Shown: piece after piece, positions 8,039-16,806 of the stretch
Position numbering within the stretch: the first letter of the stretch is position 1
How the letters are laid out: each line of letters begins with the position of its first letter
DNA from: Chara braunii
Taxonomy: Eukaryota; Streptophyta; Charophyceae; Charales; Characeae
Reading direction: 5' to 3'
Assembly: GCA_003427395.1 (NCBI GenBank)
Contig: BFEA01000482.1
Span: 292,132-316,487 of the forward strand
DNA length: 24,356 bases
Position numbers and translations under genes: made by a program
The notes under the pieces: generated by a model
Told to the model about the DNA's origin: nothing
Databases searched by the model: none
What the model saw: only the letters and a program-made list of their open reading frames with translations

Positions 8039-8683
8039 ATGACTGATGCAGGCGGTAGCGAGGAGGAAGAATGAGTAGTGGAACCTCTTAGAGGGACTCG
8101 TAGAGTTGCACTCAGTCAACCGATTACCTTCTTGGAGTTAGGCCACGGAGAGGAAAGGCGGCTGCGAAGGGAAGCCAGGGAAATGACGATGTGAGAGAGG
8201 GCTATGACAGCGGCAACCAACGCTGAACGAACACTTGCAGCAGTAAGACTAGCAGACCCTAGAGTTCAGGTTGAGGTCGCAGTGGCTACCTCCTCTACAG
8301 TGCCTGCCAGGTGTCAGTCAGGGTATCTCTCAGAGTTCTATTGGTCAATCTGTTGGCTCACAAATCAGTTAGCAAATGTCACTCACACCAGAGGATTATG
8401 AGATCCTTCAGGCAGAGGAACTTCATGATGAGTTGCAGCGGCAGTTGAGAGAGGCAGCGGTAGGAGAGAGCGAACCATTTTGAGAAAAAACAGACTAGGG
8501 AGTAGGAGACAGGAGCTAGGCAGATTAGAAGCATTAGATGGGTCAACACTTGATCCTGCGATGCGAGCGCTGCGTAACTCGCTCCTCTGAGTGGCTGAAG
8601 CGCAGGTTGTTCAGCAGAAAGTGTTGGCTGAACTAGTGGCAGGCTAGAAGTAGATCCTGGTTGCACTGCAGGCTCCTCGTCCC
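8039..8683 (+). pseudogene. gag N-terminal region (degenerate)
   Basis: A plausible start is ATG 8039, giving MTDAGGSEEEE, then a stop at 8072 and frame 2 sense to about 8400 with another stop at 8192. A second piece in frame 3 (8376-8483) reads MSLTPEDYEILQAEELHDEL, acidic and helical. Frame 2 resumes near 8530 with LDPAMRALRNSLL and AEAQVVQQKVLAELVA, coiled-coil-like, with stops at 8588, 8648 and 8654. This order of acidic start, charged helices and coiled coil before the capsid fits the N-terminal part of large plant-type gypsy Gags. Homology is inferred from position. Confidence 0.6.
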
Positions 8684-8989
8684 ATGATGCGGCAGCCTCA
8701 GTATGTTGTAGCTCCCCCTTCGGGTGCGGGCCCCTCAGGGCCGCTGTCGCCAGTAGGGACATCCTTCTCTCCTATGTTTGGCATCCCTCCTTCGAGTAGT
8801 CAACCAATAGTTAGTGGTCCGGTTCTTAGAACTTCTGCCGTACCATCCATGACAGTGGTCACTACAGTCCCACTTTCAAGTCAGACCCAGATTAGCGTGC
8901 AACAACCTGTTTTGGAGGCTATGCAGCCACTACAACAATCTCCTGGCCAATGTAGCCTATGTAGTGGATGCCCAAAATACTCTTGCTGA
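8684..8989 (+). pseudogene. gag Pro/Ser/Gln-rich linker
   Basis: A 101-residue frame 2 stretch rich in Pro, Ser, Val and Gln (for example PPSGAGPSGPLSPVG). It looks like a disordered linker ahead of the capsid. At its end the sense moves to frame 1 (SPKPFSGDRKK from about 8989), so a frameshift separates it from the next part. The ATG at 8684 is internal, not a true start. Confidence 0.65.
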
Positions 8990-9620
8990 GTCCTAAACCT
9001 TTCTCCGGCGACAGGAAGAAGGATGAGGACTTGGATACCTGGGTAAGGACGATGCCTACCTAGCAAGAAGTTGTAGTGGCTGCCTCCTTTTTAGAAGGGT
9101 TAGCAGCCCGCTGGTTAACTGGCCTAGTGCAGCAACAGGGCTACGGTCAGAACTTCGATGCTTGGGCCTAGGCCCAGACATTGGAAGAGTTTGTACGATC
9201 CGTGTACAATAGGTGGCATGACCCTCAAGGGGTTCAAAAGACCACAGACGCAATCAACAATCTTTGTGCCATAAGGTATAAGAATGTTCGAGAGCTTACG
9301 GATACCGTAGAACGTTTGTTCGTGGTACCTGGTATGCGCTATGACCAGCAGGTTCTCCTCACGGATTACCTAAGATGTTTGCCTTCATGGGTTAGGACGA
9401 AGCTGGTAGATGGGGCCTATGTCGAACAGCACAACTTCGCTTCCTTCAATAAGAAGGCCTTAGATATAGAGGCAAGACTGGCGTCCGCCCATCAGAGTCA
9501 GGGAGATGGTAGGAAGAAGAGACTTCCCCAAGACTGGAAGAAAAAGAGTGAATTAATATTCGTTGACCGCTATGGCCCATCAAAGAAAAGACTAGGGGAA
9601 CTGGGAAAAAGAAGGTAGTA
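8986..9620 (+). pseudogene. gag capsid region (retrotransposon Gag domain)
   Basis: Frame 1 begins LSPKPFSGDRKKDEDLDTWV, the usual opening of the retrotransposon Gag domain. It continues with ASFLEGLAARWLTGLV, FDAWA(stop)AQTLEEFV, RWHDPQ and the conserved VRELTDTVERL, LLTDYLRCLP and KKALDIEARL blocks. In-frame stops lie at 9061-9063 and 9169-9171. The open part is 9181-9618. In a live element this builds the virus-like particle. The wording strongly recalls Gags of charophyte (Chara-like) elements, from memory. A frameshift near 9585 moves sense to frame 3 for the zinc knuckle. Confidence 0.85.
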
Positions 9621-9887
9621 CGGTCCACGGGTCAGGGCGACCAAGGAACACCCGCATGGGTAAAACTTGGTTTAGATTACGAGGTATGGAGGGACCGAGT
9701 TGCCAGGGGCACGTGCATGAACTGTGACAATTATGGCCACACGTCTAAAACGTGTCGAGGTAAGAAGGTCACTACGAAGGTAACCTCTCCAATGGTGGTG
9801 GGCTATCTTCGAATCCTGGAAGTGTTTCTGCGAGCACTTCGCAGGGAAACACCTCGGGCCAGTAGGAGCCGCTCTTACTCGCGCTGA
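9591..9887 (+). pseudogene. gag nucleocapsid: CCHC zinc knuckle and basic tail
   Basis: Frame 3 reads TRGTGKKKVVRSTGQGD, then WVKLGLDYEVWRDRV and the knuckle CMNCDNYGHTSKTC at 9714-9755, a textbook C-x2-C-x4-H-x4-C that binds element RNA. The Arg/Ser-rich tail ends RSRSYSR at TGA 9885-9887. No protease, reverse transcriptase, RNase H or integrase follows in any frame, so the element is gag-only or cut here. Confidence 0.85.
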
Positions 9888-11040
9888 AGTGGTAACGTTG
9901 TCTCGTCAAAATCCGAATAAGTCAAAAACCTAAGGAGGCGCGCGCTCAAGGTCCTCGACCGTCGTGACAACCACTAGATCCGGCGTTGCATCCAAGTCCC
10001 AATACGCCGAAGCATAAAAATAACTACAAATAGATAATTAAATACTTAGAAATTTTTAATCATCAGAGGACAACTGATAAGAAAAAGAAAAAGCTAGTAT
10101 CGTTTCAACGCTGCTGACGGCAAAACCAAAGGGGATAGCCATGTCGGATCCTTAACCCCGCGGTCCCTCCGCGCCTCTCGTGTCGTCGCTCTCCAACCTC
10201 AATCCCTAAATCTCCCTATAAAAAGTCTGACACCGTGACCAATAAGGCTAGACCCAGACTGATTCTAGCATAAGCGGACACCTAAATAGGCGGGCATTGT
10301 GCAACACGCAGATCTACCGAAACGTTTTCAAATTCATATCGTTGTCGATGTCGTCCTCCGTACGTACGCACAAGTCACAGGCAAGCGGATCAATTAAACG
10401 AGACATAATTTTTTTACTCCTTCTTTAATCGGAAATAAAAATTTGGTCGGCGTTGACTTTCACGATCATCAAAGGGAAAACAAATCACGCACGTCTTAAG
10501 TCTGCACGCCCATGTACTCTCTGCTCCAGTCAACCATCCAGTCAACGCAAATCACATCACTGCCCGCGCTTCGCGCAAAATCCGCAAATTTTAAACCAAA
10601 CATATTTTCTGTTACTTACAAAAACCATGGCGGCGCACCGACACCGGCTAACCTAACCATGTGCCCAAGGAAGAGAAAAGTTATAGTGCCCTGTGTTTGT
10701 GTATATCTAATGGTTTAGATTGACAGGTTTCCATAAGATTAGGTGGTCGAACTTTACGCCTTATATAAGCTAGGTATAAGGGATCAATCATTGAAAGGTT
10801 GTGAAATATTTTTCTACCAAGCTGACTTTGGGTTGGTAACATTATTTACCTTTGTATTCTGGTCTGCATGTGACTAAGTGAAATCACTACTTAGTCTTAT
10901 TTTTATTTTGATAGGTAGTTGTTTTAGATGCTCGCCACGTGCTAGAGTCATAGGGACTGGTTTCAATTCCTACATTTTATGAGCTAAGTTTGTTTTACTT
11001 ATATCATTTTCTGAATTTTCTGGGATCATTTGCTATACTT
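9888..11040. other. AT-rich region without recognised gene
   Basis: No frame resembles pol or any family I know. TATA-like strings occur at 10217-10226 (CTATAAAAAG) and 10758-10767 (TTATATAAGC) without supporting context. A tRNA-like piece ending in GGTTTCAATTCC (10961-10972) may be the head of a tRNA-Ala-type SINE but is too weak to call. Confidence 0.5.
10872..10896 (+). repeat. Inverted repeat GACTAAGT...ACTTAGTC
   Basis: Perfect 8-bp arms with a 9-base spacer that itself holds a partial AGTGA/TCACT repeat. The word ACTTAG also recurs in the tandem array just downstream. Confidence 0.65.
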
Positions 11041-11640
11041 TGTCTTGTATAAATCTTAATAAGTCACTTTTTCTACGGGAAGCGGTGCCGAACTATCTAC
11101 AAAACCAAGGAGTAAGTCAGATATTCTCTTTTCAAATTTCAGCTTGTCTAAAAATTATGTATGACTTAGTAAAAATCTGAAAACTCTCCTTCTCTGAAGG
11201 GAGTGCTGCCAAAATTTTTACTAATTCAGGAAGTTAGACAAAATTGAACTTTGAGAAGTCGAAGTTATGCTAGCTTTTAAGACTTAGTTTTGTATAAATT
11301 TTGAAAAGCAACTTTCCTTACGGAAAACACTGCCCAAATTTCTACAAATCTAAGGAGTTGGTTAAATTTTGCCTTAGCTGAGCTCAAGTTACTTTGAATT
11401 CTTATCTGATTTAGTATAAATCTGGGAAGTCTGTTTTTCTAAAGGAGATGCTGCTACATTTTTTTGTTAATTCCGAGAGTTGAACAAAATTTGATGGAGC
11501 TTATATAAATCCCGAGAAGAAACTTTTCCTACGGGAAACGCTACGAAAATTCACTTAGTTTAGATAAGATAGATTATGTTTTGACAGATAAGAATTCTAG
11601 CAATCCACCCTTTACGGAGGAGATTCTACCAAAGGTGTAC
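11041..11640 (+). repeat. Degenerate tandem repeat, about six units, each with a small hairpin
   Basis: Units start near 11041, 11161, 11281, 11405, 11497 and 11580; spacing is about 120 bp, then shorter. The shared order is a TATAAATC-like word, a stem TTTCC-TACG-GGAAA, a GCTGCCAAAATTT-like word, an AATTCAGGAGTTAG-like word and ACAAAATTT. The hairpin is clear in units 3 (11313-11326) and 5 (11525-11538), wobble-paired in unit 1, present with another stem in unit 2 (CTCCTTC/GAAGG(G)AG, 11186-11203) and weak in units 4 and 6. No frame is kept across units, so it is not coding. Origin and role are unknown. Confidence 0.75.
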
Positions 11641-11710
11641 CTTTCCTTGGACACTGACTTAGGGAGAGACCTAAACTTAGTTGGCAAAAAGTTTTTAGTA
11701 AGAATGTGTT

Positions 11711-12082
11711 ATGGAGATTTATTCCCCATACACTAATGATTTAGCTTGGTCATTGAATTGTTTTATGGTAAAGGTCCCTTTGATCAATCTGACTCAAGAT
11801 TGGGGTAGATTCAACTTGGTCCCACGAGGATCACCTTCTGTTATCACTTATAATAGTTCGGTTGCCGATATGCCGGTCTACGATGTAACTCCAATCCATT
11901 TCTCATTACCCAACCTAAAAATCTTTAGCCCTGGTGGTTTCTATTGTTTTATTAAGGTTTTCACCCGGACTTTTATTGAATGGTCATTCAACGAAGGTGC
12001 TGAGTATTTATTTTTGGATGGTTGGACAAAGGTTGGGGCTTGCATGGCCAAAGCTAGGGGTATAAGTATCGAGAGTGGTTGA
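11711..12082 (+). CDS. Unrecognised 123-residue ORF
   Basis: I do not recognise this protein. The frame begins MEIYSPYTNDLAWSLNCFMV, has even composition with Trp, Tyr, Phe and Pro throughout, and ends at TGA 12080-12082. There is no signal peptide, membrane segment, Cys/His finger or catalytic motif that I can name. It lies just after the hairpin array, in AT-rich DNA where a random 123-codon frame is less expected. It could be an exon, a remnant of an accessory retroelement ORF, or chance. The start is merely the first ATG. Confidence 0.3.
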   Translation: MEIYSPYTNDLAWSLNCFMVKVPLINLTQDWGRFNLVPRGSPSVITYNSSVADMPVYDVTPIHFSLPNLKIFSPGGFYCFIKVFTRTFIEWSFNEGAEYLFLDGWTKVGACMAKARGISIESG

Positions 12083-12367
12083 AGTTGGCTCCTTGTAGTG
12101 CGTGATTTTTTGACTGATTCTTTGATGTGATTGCAGATATGTTCTGTGGTTCGGACTTTTGAATTGACTGTCTGCGATCACATTTATATATATGGCTTAA
12201 AAAAATCCCCACTTTGATTGTGAGAAGTGATCGTCGCATACCTATTCCCCTCTATGTATATAAGTTTGTACCCATATTTGAGGGTTCGCATGGCCTATAG
12301 TGCCCGCGCTTAAGGTTTAACGGGGGGTGAGATTAAGAAAAGGAAGGGTGTTGCTTCTTTAAATTTC
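12083..12367. other. Short intergenic region, nothing recognised
   Basis: AT-rich, with TATATATA at 12185-12192 and GTATATAAG at 12257-12265, no coding frame and no clear repeat. Confidence 0.5.
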
Positions 12368-12682
12368 TTAGTCGGACGTTGGTCCTGGACCTGCATTCGA
12401 GGTCTTTGTCCAAGATATCCCAGGTCCTAGACTCTGCGTGTAAGGGATCACCTTTCGCGCAGAGCCTATTTGCCTGCCCACCGGGACACTCGGCCTAAGG
12501 ACCGAAGGTGCCGCGGGGGCAAACGACTGTTCCTTCAGTCGTGCTATATCGTGAAGGGCTTGATCCTCGCGATACTTCGAGATTGACACTTGAGTGTCAT
12601 ATGCGGTACTCGGATCCACGAGAAACCGCTTGATTATGGACACTATATAGTGCGTCACAATTGCGACTTTTTGCCTATTCAT
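12368..12682 (-). CDS. Unrecognised 104-residue minus-strand ORF
   Basis: Begins MNRQKVAIVTHYIVSIIKRF at 12682 and ends at 12368. The N-terminal half looks helical and charged (YREDQALHDIARLKEQ) and the C-terminal half is Pro/Ser/Gly-rich. The DNA is more GC-rich than its flanks. No family was recognised; it could be the tail of a mobile-element protein or a chance frame. Confidence 0.28.
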   Translation of the reverse strand: MNRQKVAIVTHYIVSIIKRFLVDPSTAYDTQVSISKYREDQALHDIARLKEQSFAPAAPSVLRPSVPVGRQIGSARKVIPYTQSLGPGISWTKTSNAGPGPTSD

Positions 12683-12829
12683 GCCTTGCTAATCGATCGT
12701 CGGAAGGTTATGGGATAGATACAAAAATGACTAGGAGTGTTGTTGTGTTGTTTGTTTTGTGTCGTTCCGTACATGTGAGTGTTGTGGTGTAACGCGTGGT
12801 ATGTGGGATGTTGTGTGTCTGAAAATCGA

Positions 12830-12936
12830 TTCAACGCGGGTTCCGCGTTGAAAGATTCAACACGCATTGAATCCACGTTGAATCCCCATTGAAAAGCCCG
12901 TTAGACGGGTTACAACGGGACCCGCGATGATTTGTT
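12830..12936 (+). repeat. Cluster of hairpins and GTTGAATC-type repeats
   Basis: Three inverted repeats lie within about 110 bp: TTCAACGCGG/CCGCGTTGAA (12830-12852, perfect 10 bp), CCCGT/ACGGG (12897-12909) and CCCGCG/CGCGGG (about 12913-12935). Between them TTCAACACG, TTGAATCCACG and TTGAATCCCC vary one theme. This resembles the subterminal part of a foldback element, but no element ends were found. Confidence 0.65.
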
Positions 12937-12939
12937 ACG

Positions 12940-13268
12940 CGGGCTAAAAATAATCGAAAAACAAAATGAAAAATATAAGTTTGTAAGGACATATTTTTAT
13001 TTTTATTTTTTAAGTTTTTAGTACTTTTTACTATATACTTAAAAAAACAAAAACGTACAGACAGTGAAAAAAAAAAAAAAAAAACATATGAAATGAGTTT
13101 TTTTTGTTATACAGAGATTTTTATGGCTAAAAAAAAACAACAACAGAAAAACAAGCTAAAAATATAGGGTTATAAACAGTTCAAAGATGTATAACAACAT
13201 TTTATTTTATTTTTCTTACTTCATGTATTTGGAAAAAAAGCATAAAAGTAAATAAAAAAACGAAAAAT
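12940..13268. other. A/T-rich low-complexity DNA
   Basis: Mainly A and T runs with short A tracts (for example 13067-13084) and no gene. Confidence 0.7.
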
Positions 13269-13269
13269 C

Positions 13270-13366
13270 AGACACGCACGCACACACAGAGACACACAAC
13301 GCACACAAACACACATAAACACACACACATATGCACACACACACACACACCAACAATCATGCGCAC

Positions 13367-13416
<50 letters not shown>

Positions 13417-13545
13417 ACAGTCACAAACACACACTCACAAACACACACATACACAAATACACGCGCATACATATGTATTCATGTACAAACACACTCTCAC
13501 ATGTAGGCACACACATACACACATGCGTGCACAAACAACACACCG
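13270..13545 (+). repeat. (CA)n microsatellite with interruptions
   Basis: A long imperfect CA repeat; the purest run is about 13372-13412. The His/Thr- and Val/Cys-rich frames in it are translation artefacts. Confidence 0.95.
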
Positions 13546-13868
13546 AGGGCGAGGCCCCACTAGCAACGGGATAGGATAGAAACGAGTTTGTGGGGCAATT
13601 GAGTGACTCAAATCCTGCCATGCAGTACTTGTGACCCCACGGTTGATCCCATGGTTAGTATTTTACTTGTATTACCCGAAAAGTGAGGAGATCTTCGTTC
13701 TCCTCCTCCTCTCCTTAACACTGGTCATACCCATGCAAAAAAAGTTCCCCGCCAGAACCTTTTCAATCGGTTGGGGGTGTAGCCAACCCCAAACGAGGGT
13801 GCGGTCGGCCTTAGGCCCACTGGATAGAAGATTTTCAGTATTTTACGTGTTGCTGTGAAATTATCTCA
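13546..13868. other. Unassigned region before the 168-bp duplication
   Basis: No gene was recognised. It contains a small stem GGTTGG/CCAACC (about 13768-13787). Confidence 0.5.
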
Positions 13869-14204
13869 TTGGGTGGAGCCCTCCTTCAATCACCGGGTAT
13901 ATGGAGGGTGTCAGGATTAGTGCTGTCAGAAGTTAAGTTTATTCCAAAAAATGTGGCAGTTACTTTGTTCACTGTTGCTGCAACCACCACCTTGAGATCA
14001 TTTATAATATGATGGATGGGAAACACTCTGCCGTGATTGGGTGGAGCCCTCCTTCAATCACGGGGTATATGAAGGGTGTCAGGATTAGTGCTGACAAGAG
14101 TCAAGTTTATTCCAGAAAATGTGGCGGTTACTTTGTTCACTGTTGCTGCAACCACCACCATGAGATTATTTATGATATGATGGTTAGGAAGCACTCTGCC
14201 GTAA
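13869..14204 (+). repeat. Two-copy tandem duplication, period 168 bp
   Basis: Copy 1 (13869-14036) and copy 2 (14037-14204) both begin TTGGGTGGAGCCCTCCTTCA and share GTGTCAGGATTAGTGCTG, TACTTTGTTCACTGTTGC and CACTCTGCCGT. They differ at only about a dozen positions, so the duplication is fairly recent compared with the LTRs. Confidence 0.92.
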
Positions 14205-14219
14205 TTTCAGGTGGGAGGT

Positions 14220-14249
14220 GTTTTTTTTTTTTTTTTTTTTTTTTTTTTT
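14220..14249 (-). repeat. Poly(T) tract
   Basis: About 30 T, possibly the poly(A) tail of a minus-strand retroposon lying to its right. Confidence 0.85.
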
Positions 14250-14522
14250 CCCTCAGCCTATAAATTCGTAATGAACCTGTCAGGCCGCTGCCACTCAGTG
14301 TCACACTAGATCGGCCACACTCCTATCTAACTGCGAATAAGACCTCGCCCCTGCACACACATACTGCGCTCTGGCCACCATTGCGGGGCCCTCAGGCGCA
14401 CGAAGGTTACAAGGCCCTCTCCTGAGAGTTCCGTCAGTCTCTCTTTTGTATCTCGAGAATCTGAAACCCCTACTTCAACCTTTCTTACTCTTAAGTTTAA
14501 TCCTATTATGAGAGGAAGGCGG

Positions 14523-14600
14523 CATACGGGGATTTCAACCCGAAGGACTGGAGCAAGACTATGTGGGGAGTCTGCCCACCAATTGATGGAACTCTGCCTG
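14523..14600 (-). mobile_element. Possible tRNA-like SINE head, minus strand
   Basis: On the minus strand CAATTGGTGGGCAGACTCC resembles a D-arm region, and GGTTGAAATCC (about 14533-14543) matches the B box GGTTCRANTCC except for one base, in a T-arm that still pairs CGGG/CCCG. The poly(T) at 14220-14249 lies about 280 bp downstream in minus-strand sense and could be its tail. Acceptor pairing is poor. Confidence 0.4.
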
Positions 14601-14945
14601 AATTGAGGAGGAGTTCTGGACGTAGGAAACTGAGAGATAATCATTTGTTTTCCCTCCATAAACCTAGTTATAACCCATATCAGTACGTTTTTCTATGGTT
14701 GATTTAGTATATTGTTTGCATCCCTACTTTGACTTTTAGGACAAATCAGACTTAATAAAGGGAATGATGGTGCAAGTTTCTGTTTAAGATTTGTTGTTTG
14801 ACTGAAAGAAGATTGTGAAAAAAGGTTGCATCTGGGGAAAAAGTGGAAATAAGGTTGTATTGCTTGTGTTTGACTGGGTCAACCAAACGCTGTGAGAGTC
14901 TCCATAAGATTGGAGGACTCAGTGCTTTGTTTATTTTTGCAGTTC

Positions 14946-14950
<5 letters not shown>
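14601..14950. other. Unassigned AT-rich region
   Basis: No gene recognised. An AATAAA occurs at about 14754-14759. Confidence 0.5.

Positions 14951-14980
<30 letters not shown>
14951..14980 (-). repeat. Poly(T) tract
   Basis: Thirty T, possibly the tail of a minus-strand retroposon occupying sequence to its right. Confidence 0.9.
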
Positions 14981-14982
<2 letters not shown>

Positions 14983-15511
14983 GGCACTTTTCCAGCTTGG
15001 GTAGGACGGTTTTCTCACCCGCTCTGTCACCCTCACAGGTGTGTTACTGTGTCTGGATGGCTCTCCAGCCGCAAATTCATTTCCTTCTTTTGGGTGGTGA
15101 ATGTATACTGTATACTGGCCACATGCGTTGGCCCCATTCATTTCATAAATGATGACATCCTTTCCCCTTGCAACAGAGTTTGACTGAGATCGACCCACAT
15201 CAATTTGCTCCTCCAGGTTACCTTATTTTCACGAAATTAGAGACTTTGCAACATTTCTTTTGGTTTCCCAGTAATCTATTTCAAATTTCCTCCTTTAAAC
15301 CACCAGTACTTGGCCCATACATCGGCCGCGACGCGTTGTTGTTAATGCGCCGCAACTTTCGGGCTTCGGGCTACCTGACCACAATGGCTGGTGGTGCCAG
15401 CCAAAAGAAAAAAAAAAATTGTTACGCTGGCGACTACACGATTCATTTGCATCAATTTCTCAGTCATTTCATGCTACACATGATCAAGTACTCAACGGCC
15501 TTAACAACCCA
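14981..15511. other. Unassigned region with a small hairpin
   Basis: No gene recognised. TGGCTGG/CCAGCCA forms a perfect 7-bp hairpin at 15385-15403. TTAAACCACCAGTACTT at 15295-15311 recurs inverted at 17073-17089. Confidence 0.5.
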
Positions 15512-16350
15512 CGCTGCTACTGTCTTCCCCCGAATAGAACGTACGGTCATCATCATAGCAGTCTTTGGCTCACCTTTCAGCCCACATGCAGCAAAATTAC
15601 CATGCATTCTCTTCAAGGGAAGGAGGTAGTTGGACCGTGGACACACCTGTTCTAGCCCCTTCTTCCCCCTTTTTTCCCTCCTTTTTCTTGTTTTCCTTTT
15701 TTTTCTTTTTTGTACATTTTTTTTCTTTTTTCTTTTTTCTTTTTTCTTTTTGAAAACTGCAAGGCCTGTCTCACCCAACCTCAACATCCTCCCTCCCGTC
15801 TTCACCCTAATGGAACGCTTGGTAATTGTCACTGTATCTGGACGGGAAGTTACACCAAACACAGCCATAACGACCAGGAGGTCTATTTGGGTGGAGATTT
15901 TAGTACCACTACCAAGCACCCCCCCGCCAAAAAGAAAAATCCCATGAATCTATCGGACAGTGATCCAAGGCACCAGCACTGGGCAAGACCGCCCACCCAC
16001 CCATGCACCCCTGGTTGAAGCACTTGCTACTGGACGACCCATTTCGTACGGGCACTAAGGACGCCAAGCACGAGCATTCGTGTACTGGCCCCTCTAGCGA
16101 ACCACGATGCGCCAGCAGAACATTTTTTACCTTACGTATCCCTAATCGAGCCACCACAAGCACCAGTGTCTAAAGGCCCCCGCATCGCGGAGTTCCAACA
16201 TATGACAACCCGGGGCCTTAGCACACCCACCCTACCATCTTCTCTTCCCCCAAATAGAACATATGACCATTATAACTGTAACTGGACTTGAAGTTGCCCC
16301 GAATAAAGCTATCACGACCGTACGCTCTTTTTGGGGGACGATGGTAGCAC
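15512..16350 (-). repeat. Three diverged copies of a minus-strand, protein-like segment
   Basis: Segments at about 15512-15600 (A), 15794-15905 (B) and 16231-16350 (C) are related. B and C share a run around TTGG...GTTCTATT/CGTTCCATT and GGCTGTGTTTGG/AGCTTTATTCGG in minus sense. Their minus-strand translations align as VVMAVFGVTSRPDTVTI (B) and VVIALFGATSSPVTVIM (C), and A gives AMMMTVRSIRGKTVAAW, resembling the end of B (TKRSIRVKTGG). No complete protein is present; A and B fall within one 151-residue minus frame (15464-15919) that runs through a poly-Lys low-complexity stretch. Confidence 0.5.
15659..15752 (+). repeat. Pyrimidine-rich (CTTTTT)n low-complexity tract
   Basis: Nearly pure T/C with a repeating CTTTTT unit in its second half. 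Confidence 0.9.
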
Positions 16351-16369
16351 AGCTATTTGATCTACAATT

Positions 16370-16765
16370 AGGGTCTATGTGCAATCTATACGTAATCTGT
16401 GTACCATGCGCTCCGTGCAGGCAACGTATGCATGTAATTTGCAGTGTAGTCTACAGGCCATTCGGGACTGCAGACATATCTACTCAGCATCCGGATGTCT
16501 AATCCATATACCTAGCCTCTGTATGTAATCTGTAGGCTATTCAGGTACGGTTGTGTATACAATCTGAATGGCGTGCGTGTCTAGTCTACAGGCTTATGCA
16601 GCGTACAGACACATGTCATCTGTAGACTGCAGTGCACAGGCCATTCTGGCTGACAACAGGTGTAGTCTGTATCTGCAGGTATACTCCATATGTCTGCAGC
16701 CTGTGTTTACTCTGCAGGCCATTCAGGCTTACTGACACATGCATTCTGTGATGTAATCTACACGA
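16370..16765 (+). repeat. Degenerate minisatellite around GTAATCTGTAGGCCATTCAGG
   Basis: Repeated variants of ATCTGTAGGCCATTCAGG (for example near 16445, 16530, 16575, 16640 and 16720) with GACACATG-type spacers. Unit length is variable, about 50-90 bp. No conserved coding frame. Confidence 0.7.
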
Positions 16766-16806
16766 GAGCCTATCTAAGCCCCCCACCCCTAGAGTCTAGG
16801 GACACG

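Noticed and set aside
10758-10767. TTATATAAGC as promoter TATA box
   Set aside because: AT-rich context and no following gene.
10900-10975. tRNA-Ala-like fragment with GGTTTCAATTCC
   Set aside because: The A box is not convincing and the D-arm seems deleted; too weak to call.
11041-11640. CRISPR-like array
   Set aside because: Units are long, degenerate and directly adjacent, without constant short repeats or unique spacers, in a eukaryotic setting.
13221-13621. Cys/Val- and His/Thr-rich ORFs
   Set aside because: Translations of the (CA)n microsatellite.
15464-15919. 151-residue minus-strand ORF as an intact gene
   Set aside because: Its middle is poly-Lys from a pyrimidine tract; only the flanking repeat segments look protein-like.
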